DNA of 64,000 nt from Pseudobdellovibrionaceae bacterium (GCA_019637875.1 JAHBUW010000018.1:1-64000), one strand, 5' to 3'. Positions 33,527-41,397 are shown, numbered from the stretch's first letter. Program-made: numbers and translations. The notes: generated by a model from the sequence alone, not told the origin.

Positions 33527-36043
33527 ATGAGAACCCTTCATTGGCTTATTTTTTCGTTCGTAACGATGTTCATGAGTGTCCCTGTGTTTGCCAAGACGGT
33601 GCGATACGAACTCGTCGTCAGAAATGAGAAGGTGAACTTAAGCGGCAAAAAAGAAGTGGATTTTGCCCTGACCGTGAATGGCGGAATTCCTGCACCAACT
33701 CTAGAATTCATCGAGGGTGACGATGCTGAGATCCTTGTGAAGAACGAAATCCCGAACGAAGAGGTCTCAATCCACTGGCACGGGATCTTACTTCCGCCTG
33801 AAGAGGACGGTGTTGCTTATGTCAATACGCCACCAATCCATCCCGGCAAATCGCGCCTTTTCAAATTCAAGATCCGCCAGAACGGTACTTATTGGTATCA
33901 CTCGCACACTGCGGTCCAAGAACAAAAGGGCGTCTACGGTGCGTTGGTTATCCACCCGAGGAAAAAAGCAATTGCTTACGATAAAGATGCGGTTGTTGTC
34001 TTAAGTGATTGGTCTGACGAGAACGCCGATCAGATCATCAGAAATCTCCGAAAAGATGGTGATTATTATCTCTATAAGAAGGATTCCGTTCGATCCTACT
34101 TCGGAGCCGTTCAGGCGGGCGGCTTGAAGACGCATCTGCAAAACGAGTGGGAACGCATGGGAGGCATGGACCTTTCGGATGTGGGCTATGACGCGTTTCT
34201 GATCAACGGCAAGCGGAGTTCTCAACTTTTGACGGCTCATCCTGGAGAAAGAGTCAGAGTTCGGATTATCAACGCGGCGGCATCGAGTTACTTCTACGTT
34301 TCAATGGGCATTCCAATGACTGTCATCGCGGCCGACGGCGTTGATATCGAGCCCGTGCAAGCCAAAGAGCTTCTCATGGGGATGGCCGAAACTTATGACA
34401 TCCTGGTCACACTACCGGAGCATAAGAACTACGAGCTTCGTGCCACAGTTCAAGACGTTACGGGATACGGTTCGACTTGGATCGGAATGGAAAGTGCTCC
34501 GAAGGTCGTCGCTCCCGACAAACCTCTTCCTGACTTGTATGCGTCGATGGACCACAGCGGACACGGTGGCGGTACAATGTCTGGCATGGATCATAGCGCC
34601 CACGGTGGAGCCGCTCATTCGAACGGTTCAGCTACGGATCACAGCAAGATGGACCACTCCAAGGTGGACCATTCGAAAATGCGCGGCGATCATATGAGTC
34701 ACGAAGGTCAGAACGCCGAAACTGGGCATGCAAGACATACAGAAGCTTCGACAGGAGGAGATCATCGCGGGCACGGACCATCGGCTCCCGGCTCGCCAAC
34801 GACGGGAAAGGCTAAACCTGCTGCTGGTGGAGGGCATGCAGATCACTCTGCACACGCGATGCACCAGTCGCATGGAGGAATGGACCACTCGAAACACTCA
34901 AGACCCGAACCTGCGAAGACAAAAAAGAAAAAAAGTAGCAGTGCGGATTCGATGCCTTTGACCATCGCTCCAGGCCCGATTGATTGGAGCAATCAATCCG
35001 ATGCCATGTTGAAGCAAAATACTGCTTCACGGAATTTGGAACCTTCATCTTCAAAGCCTCCGATCGAAACTCTGACAGTGGACTCATTACAGGCGCTTCA
35101 GCCGACGACTCTCCCGAAGGACGCCAAGGTACACGAGCTCAAGCTTGTCCTTGGCGGAGATATGGAGCGATACGTGTGGCACATCAATGGTAAGGCGATT
35201 CATCAAGACAGCTTGCTTCGAATCAACAGCGGCGAGGTCGTTCGAATTGTTTTTCAGAACGACACGATGATGCATCACCCGATGCACTTACATGGACACT
35301 TCTTCAGAGTCGTCAACGCGAATGGTGAAAAGTCGCCGCTCAAGCACACGGTCGATGTTCCGCCTCACGGAACGCGAACCATCGAGTTCTATGCGAATGA
35401 GCCCGGACAATGGATGCTCCACTGCCATAATCTCTACCACATGAAAACGGGCATGGCGCGGATCGTGCGCTACAACGATTTCAAACTGACGCCTGATATG
35501 GAGTCGAATGTCCATAGCGATCCGCATCTTCATGAGCACTGGTACAATCACACTCGGCTCGAAGCAGCCAGCAATCACGCTAAGGGTCAATTCCGACTGA
35601 TGCGCACTTGGGACGAGCTTGATCTAGAAATTGAAACAGCAGAGATCGAAGGGAAGAACTTCTCATTTGGCAAAAAGTGGGAAACAGAAGGTGATCTCGT
35701 CTATCGCCGCTGGTTTTCAAACTTCTTCAACGTCTTCGGGGGCGGAACCCTGTATCACGGGGAGGGATTCGGCACGGTTGGCGTCGGCTACACGCTTCCG
35801 ATGCTGATTGAAACGGCTGTTTCCGTGAATCACGAAGGGCGCTTCCGCCTTGATGTAGAAAAGCGTTTCCAGTGGACCAAGAACGTCCTCTCAGATGCCG
35901 AATTCACTTGGCGTCCCAATTGGGGTGGCGAGCGCGATACAGAGTTTGAAGTCAGCCTAATGTACGGCCCTTCGTGGACTTGGGCCGCAGGACTCATGCT
36001 AACCGAAAAGAGCGCCGGTATCGGTGCGCAGATCCAGTTCTAG
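33527..36043 (+). CDS. Multicopper oxidase (CopA/PcoA type) with His/Met-rich insert and C-terminal CopB-like barrel domain
   Basis: 838 residues. Signal peptide (MRTLHWLIFSFVTMFMSVPVFA), cupredoxin domains with all four copper motifs: HWHG (about 83), HSH in YHSHTAV (about 126), HHPMHLHGH (about 584) and MLHCHNLYHMKTGM (about 633). Residues 340-465 are a His/Met-rich insert with DHSKM-like repeats. After the oxidase end, residues 690-838 (NFFNVFGGGTLYHGEGFGTV to GAGIQF-like end IGAQIQF) form alternating strands with a terminal Phe, resembling CopB. These oxidases convert Cu+ to Cu2+. The ATG at 33527 has GGGAG before it. Confidence 0.88.
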   Translation: MRTLHWLIFSFVTMFMSVPVFAKTVRYELVVRNEKVNLSGKKEVDFALTVNGGIPAPTLEFIEGDDAEILVKNEIPNEEVSIHWHGILLPPEEDGVAYVNTPPIHPGKSRLFKFKIRQNGTYWYHSHTAVQEQKGVYGALVIHPRKKAIAYDKDAVVVLSDWSDENADQIIRNLRKDGDYYLYKKDSVRSYFGAVQAGGLKTHLQNEWERMGGMDLSDVGYDAFLINGKRSSQLLTAHPGERVRVRIINAAASSYFYVSMGIPMTVIAADGVDIEPVQAKELLMGMAETYDILVTLPEHKNYELRATVQDVTGYGSTWIGMESAPKVVAPDKPLPDLYASMDHSGHGGGTMSGMDHSAHGGAAHSNGSATDHSKMDHSKVDHSKMRGDHMSHEGQNAETGHARHTEASTGGDHRGHGPSAPGSPTTGKAKPAAGGGHADHSAHAMHQSHGGMDHSKHSRPEPAKTKKKKSSSADSMPLTIAPGPIDWSNQSDAMLKQNTASRNLEPSSSKPPIETLTVDSLQALQPTTLPKDAKVHELKLVLGGDMERYVWHINGKAIHQDSLLRINSGEVVRIVFQNDTMMHHPMHLHGHFFRVVNANGEKSPLKHTVDVPPHGTRTIEFYANEPGQWMLHCHNLYHMKTGMARIVRYNDFKLTPDMESNVHSDPHLHEHWYNHTRLEAASNHAKGQFRLMRTWDELDLEIETAEIEGKNFSFGKKWETEGDLVYRRWFSNFFNVFGGGTLYHGEGFGTVGVGYTLPMLIETAVSVNHEGRFRLDVEKRFQWTKNVLSDAEFTWRPNWGGERDTEFEVSLMYGPSWTWAAGLMLTEKSAGIGAQIQF

Positions 36044-36070
36044 AGGCTTAAGTCCAATGGGAGGAGAGAG

Positions 36071-36442
36071 ATGATGAAAATACTAATGACGTTAATCGCG
36101 ACTGTTTTCCTGGGTTCCTTCGCATCGGCAACTTCACCTAAGAGTTCGACCTGGAAAATCGTGCCGAACGAGGAAGTCTGCATGGTGACGAACATGCACT
36201 TTGCTCGGCCACAGATCCCTGTCGCAAAGGATGGAAAGACTTATTACGGTTGCTGCGAAAACTGTAAGGCAACGATCCAAACGGATGCGACCTCAAGAAC
36301 AGGGACTGATCCTTTAACGCAAAAACCTGTCGACAAAGCTAGGGCCACAATCGCTGCCGATGATCGGGGTGCAGTTCTCTATTTCGCCAGTCGGTCTAAC
36401 TTCGATCAGTACATCAAACAGATTGCCGGGAAGTCGAAGTGA
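36071..36442 (+). CDS. Exported TRASH/YHS-like Cys-rich metal-binding protein
   Basis: 123 residues with a signal peptide (to ASA, about residue 20). EEVCMVTNMHFARPQIPV and TYYGCCENCKATI give a C...CC-x2-C cluster like TRASH-type metal sites, followed by VDKARATIAADDRGAVLYF. Small proteins of this pattern occur beside copper genes and probably carry or sense copper in the periplasm. It lies 27 bp after the oxidase gene, in one operon. Confidence 0.78.
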   Translation: MMKILMTLIATVFLGSFASATSPKSSTWKIVPNEEVCMVTNMHFARPQIPVAKDGKTYYGCCENCKATIQTDATSRTGTDPLTQKPVDKARATIAADDRGAVLYFASRSNFDQYIKQIAGKSK

Positions 36443-36471
36443 AGAAGTCTGGCGAGGAGAAGACTGTTAAG

Positions 36472-36642
36472 TCACTTCTTTGCGCCGCTCCCCTCAGCTT
36501 CTTGATTATCTCTTTCCTCATGACCTTTGCGTACGGGAGTGGGACTAGGCCCTGCACCATTTGGTCCAGGAGAGTGTTCTTCCCTGGCGCAGGCAGTAAG
36601 CGAAAGAACGAGTGAAGCGAGAACAAACAGGTTTATTTTCAT
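36472..36642 (-). CDS. Small lipoprotein
   Basis: 56 residues, below most gene-finder limits. The start MKINLFVLASLVLSLTACAR is a textbook lipoprotein signal with lipobox LTAC; the mature part is short, polar and Pro/Gly-rich (EEHSPGPNGAGPSPTPVRKG), ending in charged residues. AAGGG precedes the ATG. It converges on the TRASH-like gene. Function unknown; possibly a lysis-protein-like or anchor peptide. Confidence 0.6.
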   Translation of the reverse strand: MKINLFVLASLVLSLTACAREEHSPGPNGAGPSPTPVRKGHEERDNQEAEGSGAKK

Positions 36643-36736
36643 GCGTAGATTTCCCTTTCATGCGCGCTTCAGTTTTAGAAGCGCGGAAGTAGAAGTTCGG
36701 TGGACAGAGTTTGACTGAACGCTAGTTACTCGAGCG

Positions 36737-36874
36737 TTACTCCTCCTTTTCTTTTGTGATGTAGATGCCCCAGGGATTTGCTTGAATTCTCGGGCCGCTC
36801 TCGAAGCTGAGCTCAAGCTTCATGTCTGCTGCTGTCTTGAAGCCTTGAATCGAAGTCACCCGGTCGCCAATCAC
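36737..36874 (-). pseudogene. Short 3' gene fragment of unknown origin
   Basis: A 45-codon frame (GDRVTSIQGFKTAADMKLEL ... GIYITKEKEE) opening with GTG inside the end of the aquaporin remnant. It reads like the C-terminus of a longer beta-rich protein. No start signal is convincing. Part of the decayed interval 36.7-37.1 kb. Confidence 0.35.
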
Positions 36875-37092
36875 GAGTGCCGTGCCTTTGCCTCTACATT
36901 TCTACGTCCCGATAGCGAGATCACGGTAATGAGTCCAAAGGTCGCGATGATCTCCGAAACTACGAAGCGAAAATCTCCTCGATTGTGGCTTGATAACTGA
37001 AAGATTTTTTCACCGAACATCGCATGGGCAACTAAAACGCCACTTATTGCTCCAGAGATTTGGGCGAACGCATAAAGCGCTAGCTCGTGGGC
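36871..37092 (-). pseudogene. Internal fragment of a MIP/aquaporin-family channel
   Basis: About 73 codons encode LALYAFAQISGAISGVLVAH, AMFGEKIFQLSSHNRGDFRF and VSEIIATFGLITVI, the middle of an aquaglyceroporin (the loop and TM4-TM5 region) without its NPA motifs. The frame has no start and ends early. Aquaglyceroporins in metal islands often serve arsenite efflux, so this may be the trace of a lost arsenic module. Confidence 0.55.
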
Positions 37093-37393
37093 TTAGAACG
37101 ATTGAGGCAAGAGTTCTTTCCGAAGCAATGCCTTCGTGAGGAGCCCGCGCGACCTCGCGGCCGAACTTCATCAATGCTGTTCGGTTCTGGCGGTTGAAGA
37201 CCACAACATTACTCAGATTCGGATTTGGATGTTTGGCAAAGTATGGCTCACGAAAGAGATGTGCCCAGGCATGGTGCATCCAGTTTTCGGTCCCGCCCTC
37301 AAAGAGATGCTTCCTCCAAAGTCGCTTGGTCAAAAAGCCTGAGCGCGAAAGCACCTGAAGTTCTTTCTCTACAGAACGACGAGCTCTCGGCAT
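37010..37393 (-). CDS. Protein of unknown function, probably 3'-truncated
   Basis: The ATG at 37393 has AAGGA before it. The first 95 residues are coherent and basic (SVEKELQVLSRSGFLTKRLW, AWAHLFREPYFAKHPNPNL), reminiscent of plasmid replication-relaxation-like winged-helix proteins. After about residue 100 the frame runs into aquaporin-fragment DNA in the wrong phase, so the natural C-terminus is probably lost. It begins 2 bp after the glycine-zipper lipoprotein gene. Confidence 0.45.
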   Translation of the reverse strand: MPRARRSVEKELQVLSRSGFLTKRLWRKHLFEGGTENWMHHAWAHLFREPYFAKHPNPNLSNVVVFNRQNRTALMKFGREVARAPHEGIASERTLASIVLSPRASALCVRPNLWSNKWRFSCPCDVR

Positions 37394-37395
37394 CG

Positions 37396-37845
37396 CTAAT
37401 CCTTCTCCCAGCGAGACGGTTCGACAATTCGGTGCTCGAAGTGGCCTTCGACCCAAACATTTCCTCGGGCGTGCGCTTCGATCCATCGGCTCTCAACCCG
37501 AGCCGGCCTCAAAGTCGGCATCACCCCTGCATCCTGCGGAGGGGCTGACGCCTTTCCTTTGAGGAACGCTTCCTTCTTCTGCTTTTCGGTCTGTTCGTGA
37601 ATAACTGAGCCTGCGATCATTCCGGCCATACCACCCAGTGCTGAGCCCACGATCACGTTGCGAGTTCGGTACTCACCATTTTTTCCAGGATCAGCAATTC
37701 CGCCAAGAACTGCACCTGAGCCAGCGCCGATGGCACCACCAAGGCCGACACTTTTGTTTTGAGTCGCGCATCCCATCATCGCAAGCGAAAGTGCAACCAT
37801 GTGAATCAGCGCGAAATAGTAGAGGTTCGCTTTTTCTTTCTGCAT
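37396..37845 (-). CDS. Glycine-zipper lipoprotein
   Basis: 149 residues from the ATG at 37845 (CGGAGG before it). The hydrophobic start ends in a lipobox-like MMGC; then VGLGGAIGAGSGAVLGGIAD and IVGSALGGMAGMIAGSVIHEQTE form a glycine-zipper pair typical of 17-kDa-antigen/YMGG-like outer-membrane lipoproteins. The C-terminal 50 residues (PTLRPARVESRWIEAH, GNVWVEGHFEHRI) look like a separate small domain. Role unknown; such proteins often affect envelope stability. Confidence 0.7.
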   Translation of the reverse strand: MQKEKANLYYFALIHMVALSLAMMGCATQNKSVGLGGAIGAGSGAVLGGIADPGKNGEYRTRNVIVGSALGGMAGMIAGSVIHEQTEKQKKEAFLKGKASAPPQDAGVMPTLRPARVESRWIEAHARGNVWVEGHFEHRIVEPSRWEKD

Positions 37846-37921
37846 TAGACCTCCGAATCTTCCAAAACTTTTCTCCTGCATGACGAAGTGGTCCTCTCCG
37901 GTGTTCTTCAGATCGAGAGTC

Positions 37922-38326
37922 ATGGATTCTTGGACCAATGGGAGCTTGAGGCAGGTCTCAGATCGCGCGGAACCAGCGCTTACGGGTTCAGCAGAAACAA
38001 AGCTCGGGGCAGCGTTGGAGCGGATCAACGAAGGCTACAATGGCAAGGTGAACCGGAATCAGCTCGTTGTGTGGCTCATCTCGAAGTTCGCTCCCAAGCT
38101 TGAAGAAGCGGAGATCAAAGAAATCCGAGCAGAGCACCTAGATGAAATCTCAGCGTTCGAGGCGTTTTTGCGGAGGGCCAAGGAGACCGGCAAATTACCA
38201 CCCGAGTTAAGTGCGTTTATCCAAAAGGAAAACGGACTTGATGATGCGCCTAGGAAGAAACCGAAAAAGAACTTGCAAGAATATGTACCCAATGGTGATA
38301 TACCCAAAGATGACATTTTTGCCTGA
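37922..38326 (+). CDS. Island accessory protein of unknown function
   Basis: 134 residues, soluble, mostly helical: KLGAALERINEGYNGKVNRN, QLVVWLISKFAPKLEEAEIK, ISAFEAFLRRAKETGKLP, then a basic tail (PRKKPKKNLQEYV). Its place just before an XRE protein and the recombinase, in the same direction, suggests a role in the control or movement of the island. The ATG at 37922 was chosen; an upstream in-frame start exists at 37880. Confidence 0.6.
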   Translation: MDSWTNGSLRQVSDRAEPALTGSAETKLGAALERINEGYNGKVNRNQLVVWLISKFAPKLEEAEIKEIRAEHLDEISAFEAFLRRAKETGKLPPELSAFIQKENGLDDAPRKKPKKNLQEYVPNGDIPKDDIFA

Positions 38327-38348
38327 TCGAGTAACATAGCGGAGTGAG

Positions 38349-38570
38349 ATGAAGAACGGAGAGATCGAAAAACTACGTAACAAGTTAGGACTCGACCGAC
38401 ACGAGTTTGGTCAGTTCCTCGGGCTTGAGTATCGAAGCCTGATGAACATCGAAAACGGTGTTCGGAACCCGACAAGGCTTACGATGAAACTTCTCCGGTA
38501 CCTAAACTCGATTTCAAAAAAAGAGGCTTTGGACTTCATTGAAGATCTAAATCGACATGAGCCTAAATAA
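38349..38570 (+). CDS. Small XRE-type helix-turn-helix protein
   Basis: 73 residues, nearly all one HTH domain: EIEKLRNKLGLDRHEFGQFL, LEYRSLMNIENGVRNPTRLT, MKLLRYLNSI. It would bind DNA as a small repressor or excisionase-like regulator. Located 22 bp after the previous gene and overlapping the next frame, in front of the recombinase; plausible control gene of integration/excision. Confidence 0.75.
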   Translation: MKNGEIEKLRNKLGLDRHEFGQFLGLEYRSLMNIENGVRNPTRLTMKLLRYLNSISKKEALDFIEDLNRHEPK

Positions 38571-38595
38571 TTTAGTCATCAAATTTTGGAGCCTT

Positions 38596-38799
38596 ATGGC
38601 ACGCACTCGAAAGTTCAGCGCCAAGCGCGCGGCTTTGGAAGAGATGCGAGTCGATGTGTTTTTGGGCGAAGGAAAAGGCCAAAGCGGTCCTGAAGCAAAG
38701 GAATCTCTTCGTCGCCTTTTGAGTTCGATGGTCCTTAATCTTCATCGGCGCGGTCGCCCGAAGAAGAATAAGGACGAGGAGATTTTCTGTGAAGTATAA
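38596..38799 (+). CDS. Small basic protein with AT-hook-like motif before the recombinase
   Basis: 67 residues from ATG 38596 (TTGGAG before it); a start at 38557 would overlap the XRE gene. Charged and helical (KRAALEEMRVDVFLGEG, ESLRRLLSSMVLNLHRRGRP), ending RGRPKKNKDEEIFCEV, an AT-hook-like motif. It overlaps the recombinase start by 11 bp, so translation is probably coupled. May be a recombination directionality factor; that is speculation. Confidence 0.55.
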   Translation: MARTRKFSAKRAALEEMRVDVFLGEGKGQSGPEAKESLRRLLSSMVLNLHRRGRPKKNKDEEIFCEV

Positions 38800-40822
38800 A
38801 ATCGGCGTTTATGTGAGGGTCTCAACCGACGAGCAAGCGCTCCGTTCGGAAGGATCGCTTGAGACTCAGAAGCACCGAATTGTGGGCGAGATCGAAAACC
38901 GAAACCGACGTGATGGTGGATTCGGTAAGGTCGTTGAAATCTACGAGGATGACGGCTACTCCGCAGTTGCGGTCCGCCCAGCGTACCAAAGGCTCATGCG
39001 AGATGTTCACAGCGGGAAGATCAACATGATCTTCATTGCCGACTACTTCCGCCTTTGCCGTCACCTTTTGGATTACCTGACGCTCGCGGATCGCCTGAAG
39101 AAGATCGGAGCGCGGGTTCTTTCGGTCAAAGATAACTTTGATACTGAGACCGCTATGGGTCAGTCGATGATCCGAACCCTTATCAACATGGCCCAGACGG
39201 AGCGAGAACTGACGGCGGAACGCGTGGCGATCAACTTCCACGCTCGCGCACTTCGTGGACTGCGAAACGGTGGCCGCGTGCTCTACGGCTTTGACCGGAT
39301 TGAGGACGATCTTGCACGTCTCAAGGTCAACGATTCAGAAGCTGCGGAGATTAGGGAAGTCTTCCGTACCTACATCGAAGAAGGCACTTTGGCACGCGCC
39401 GTTGACCGGCTGAACGAGTCAGGTCCGTTTCGTAAGACCAAGAGCTACAAGAACTCGGACGTCGTGAAGACCGAGAAGTGGAACCGGATGACTCTCAACA
39501 TGGTCCTTCGGAATCCTGCTTACCGGGGCATGCGCGAGATCAATCGCGAAAATAAGGGTAAGGAGCAGGAGACCTTGAAAGAGGTCGAACGCCACCAGAT
39601 CGTGAAGGCCTCGTGGCCTGCGATCGTAAGCGAAGCGGACTGGAGCCAAGTGCAAGAAATGCTCGATCACGCGGGCTCGGCGGCTCGGGCTCGCCTTGCC
39701 ACTAAAACTCGCCGGGAATATCCACTGACGAGCGTTTTCACTTGTGCGGAATGCGGGCGCGCTATCATGGGCGCATCCGGGCATGGTCGGAAGTCCGTTC
39801 ATCGATACTATGTCCACGGAAAGCTCAAGGGTCAGAAGATCACTTGCTCGATGAATTGGATTCCGGCTGATGACATTGAGCCGAAGGTTTTTGCGATCCT
39901 GGACCGCATTCTCGAACAAGAAGGCTACCTCGACACCCTTGAAGACCGTTTCCGGTCAAACGTCGACACTCAAAGAACCGATCTTGAGCGCGAGAAGTCG
40001 ACGATAGAAGCGTCAGTTGCTGAGATCGATCGGGAGATCAAGAGTACGATCCAGGTCCAAACGCGCACGGCTGACCCTTCAATTGATGACGTGTTCCGAG
40101 AGCAGCTCCGGGAACTTGCCGACAAAAAGCGGATGGAAACGGTCCGACTTTCTGAAATCCAAAACCGCTTGGCTGATCTGCCAGACCCCAAGGCTGCTCG
40201 AGAGGCGTTCAGAATCAACGCACAGGCGTTCAAGAAAGCGTTTGCGAAGTCCAACGAGGCGACGAGGAAAAGACTTGTAGCGAGCGTTTTCGAGCGTATT
40301 TCGTTCAACAAGTTCGGTCTCGACCTCCACCTCAATCCCCACATCGCCTCCGCCGAGGCGGTCCAAATTCTTCAAAAAGAGAAGTCCTCGGAGCTTCGCT
40401 CCGGGGACTCTTCCCTCTACTCCAACATCCTCATTTTCAATCAACAGGTCCGAAAAAAGAAAACCGCCGGACCCTTCGCCCTTGCGGGCTGGGATCAAGC
40501 GGTCAATACGTCCTCAGTTGTAAAGATTGGTCGGGGCGACTGGATTCGAACCAGCGACCTTTTGCTCCCGAAGCAAACGCGCTACCAAGCTGCGCTACGC
40601 CCCGACGGTGGGATCCGGAACCTTAAGGAATCCGGCTTTTTCGGGAGGAGTTCAAGAGATTTCGCGAGTTTGCCCGCTAACAACTCGCATTATGCTGAAC
40701 AAGAGGTCAGGGTGCGATCACCGACGCCGTGGAAGAGCCGCGGTGAACCGAGTTGCTCCCGCTGCCGCCAGGGCTATCGCCGCCCCCGCCCCCACCCACG
40801 CCGGGACCGGCCCAAACGGTGA
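38789..40822 (+). CDS. Large serine recombinase (island integrase), frame running through att site and antisense tRNA
   Basis: GTG start, 677 residues. Catalytic domain: YVRVSTDEQ with nucleophile Ser12, then DNFDTETAMGQSMIRTL and ERELTAERV; recombinase domain (LRGLRNGGRVLYGFDRIED, LARAVDRLNESG, MVLRNPAYRGM); zinc ribbon (FTCAECG ... ITCSMNW, about 318-352); coiled coil (about 390-470). Residues 580-584 (KIGRG) are coded by the att repeat. The final 94 residues come from antisense tRNA-Pro and flank (GDWIRTSDLLLPKQ), so this tail exists only in the integrated state. See the finding on C-terminal exchange. Confidence 0.88.
   Translation: MKYKIGVYVRVSTDEQALRSEGSLETQKHRIVGEIENRNRRDGGFGKVVEIYEDDGYSAVAVRPAYQRLMRDVHSGKINMIFIADYFRLCRHLLDYLTLADRLKKIGARVLSVKDNFDTETAMGQSMIRTLINMAQTERELTAERVAINFHARALRGLRNGGRVLYGFDRIEDDLARLKVNDSEAAEIREVFRTYIEEGTLARAVDRLNESGPFRKTKSYKNSDVVKTEKWNRMTLNMVLRNPAYRGMREINRENKGKEQETLKEVERHQIVKASWPAIVSEADWSQVQEMLDHAGSAARARLATKTRREYPLTSVFTCAECGRAIMGASGHGRKSVHRYYVHGKLKGQKITCSMNWIPADDIEPKVFAILDRILEQEGYLDTLEDRFRSNVDTQRTDLEREKSTIEASVAEIDREIKSTIQVQTRTADPSIDDVFREQLRELADKKRMETVRLSEIQNRLADLPDPKAAREAFRINAQAFKKAFAKSNEATRKRLVASVFERISFNKFGLDLHLNPHIASAEAVQILQKEKSSELRSGDSSLYSNILIFNQQVRKKKTAGPFALAGWDQAVNTSSVVKIGRGDWIRTSDLLLPKQTRYQAALRPDGGIRNLKESGFFGRSSRDFASLPANNSHYAEQEVRVRSPTPWKSRGEPSCSRCRQGYRRPRPHPRRDRPKR
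40526..40536. repeat. Right attachment-site repeat of the island
   Basis: ATTGGTCGGGG, identical to 19282-19292. It spans the encoded CCA end, discriminator and first acceptor-stem bases of tRNA-Pro (minus strand), so the tRNA stays intact after insertion. Confidence 0.7.
40528..40604 (-). tRNA. tRNA-Pro(CGG)
   Basis: 77 nt on the minus strand. Acceptor stem CGGGGCG/CGCCCCG, discriminator A, encoded CCA; D arm with GCGCAGCTTGGTAGCGC; anticodon stem TTTGC/GCAAA around loop TTCGGGA, giving anticodon CGG; T arm with GGTTCGAATCC. All stems pair. It reads CCG codons. It is the integration target of the island. Confidence 0.95.
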
Positions 40823-40871
40823 TCGAGAGCGAGAAGAGAATCCAGACGATCATGAACTTCAAAGTTTTCAT
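40707..40871 (-). CDS. Short exported glycine-rich peptide (peptide 1)
   Basis: 54 residues: signal peptide MKTLKFMIVWILFSLSITVWA followed by GPGVGGGGGGDSPGGSGSN and a Ser-rich end. The start overlaps the stop of the TIGR02147-like gene (ATGA), so it is translated from the same message. It resembles the peptide at 41837-41986, which has the same short signal plus Gly-run plan. Could be a secreted signal peptide precursor, a phase of surface decoration, or neither. Confidence 0.6.
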   Translation of the reverse strand: MKTLKFMIVWILFSLSITVWAGPGVGGGGGGDSPGGSGSNSVHRGSSTASVIAP

Positions 40872-41392
40872 TGAGGCTTCCCTTCTTGGCGCTCGAGATC
40901 TTTGGTGAAATCCAGCGAGCCGTGGGTCCACGCGAGAATGGTATCCGACGCCGGCGCCGCCGCGGATTTCTCAACAAAGTCGCGCAGCACGCGATTGATG
41001 TTCGCGAGGAATTCTTTTTTCAACTCGGTCGTCGTCGAGACATAAAGCGCTTCGTACCAGCAGGGCCCCGTCTCGCTCATCTTCGACAGGATATTCATCG
41101 ACAGGGTCATATACTCGATGACCTTGAGCTCACCCAAGTCCATGAAATCCGAGCGCACGCTCAGACGACCGTCGACGTCTTCCCACAGATTCACGCGGCG
41201 CAGATCCGCTTCGAAATAACGGGCATCGCGTTCTTCCAGGCCGACCTTGCGCGCCCAGGCGGCGACATCAAAGGCCGTTTCCGATTTCAAGCTGGGGCCG
41301 AGATAAAAGAGCGCGTAACGCGGGTCTTTTTTGATCGTGACGACGACCTTCTCGCGCAGATGTTTGAGGGATTTCTCCGAGACGAGTTCCAT
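40868..41392 (-). CDS. TIGR02147/DUF4423-like regulatory domain protein
   Basis: 174 residues matching the C-terminal part of TIGR02147 (DUF4423) proteins: FYLGPSLKSETAFDVAAWAR, DLRRVNLWEDVDGRLSV, then helices ending YVSTTTELKKEFLANINRVL, the usual end of the family. The N-terminal HTH found in full-length members is missing here, but a separate XRE HTH gene lies 5 bp upstream, so the regulator appears split into two genes. The role of this domain is unknown. Confidence 0.65.
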   Translation of the reverse strand: MELVSEKSLKHLREKVVVTIKKDPRYALFYLGPSLKSETAFDVAAWARKVGLEERDARYFEADLRRVNLWEDVDGRLSVRSDFMDLGELKVIEYMTLSMNILSKMSETGPCWYEALYVSTTTELKKEFLANINRVLRDFVEKSAAAPASDTILAWTHGSLDFTKDLERQEGKPQ

Positions 41393-41397
41393 CGCGC

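Larger units (their letters stand above)
19282..40536. mobile_element. Metal-resistance genomic island inserted at tRNA-Pro(CGG), with large serine recombinase
   Basis: A 21-kb segment of lower GC content than both flanks, bounded by the direct repeat ATTGGTCGGGG, with an intact tRNA-Pro(CGG) at its right end and a large serine recombinase gene abutting that end. Cargo: CDF exporter, ArsR/RND efflux operon, ECF sigma circuit, copper ATPase operon, CueR, multicopper oxidase and several metal-binding small proteins. There are no conjugation, replication or phage structural genes, so it is an integrative island rather than an ICE or prophage. Pseudogenes at 36.7-37.4 kb show some decay. Confidence 0.75.

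Noticed and set aside
34540-34930. DHSKM-like repeats as a DNA repeat or CRISPR-like array
   Set aside because: The repeats are degenerate and in frame; they encode the His/Met-rich insert of the oxidase. No CRISPR array is visible in the window.
36414-36626. Minus-strand frame of 70 codons overlapping the TRASH-like gene
   Set aside because: The lipoprotein frame at 36472-36642 in another phase has a clear signal and ribosome site, so this one is a shadow.
40537-40822. Recombinase C-terminal residues including GDWIRTSDLLLPKQ as a protein domain
   Set aside because: This peptide is antisense translation of the tRNA-Pro gene, a known database artefact; kept only as part of the frame in the integrated state.
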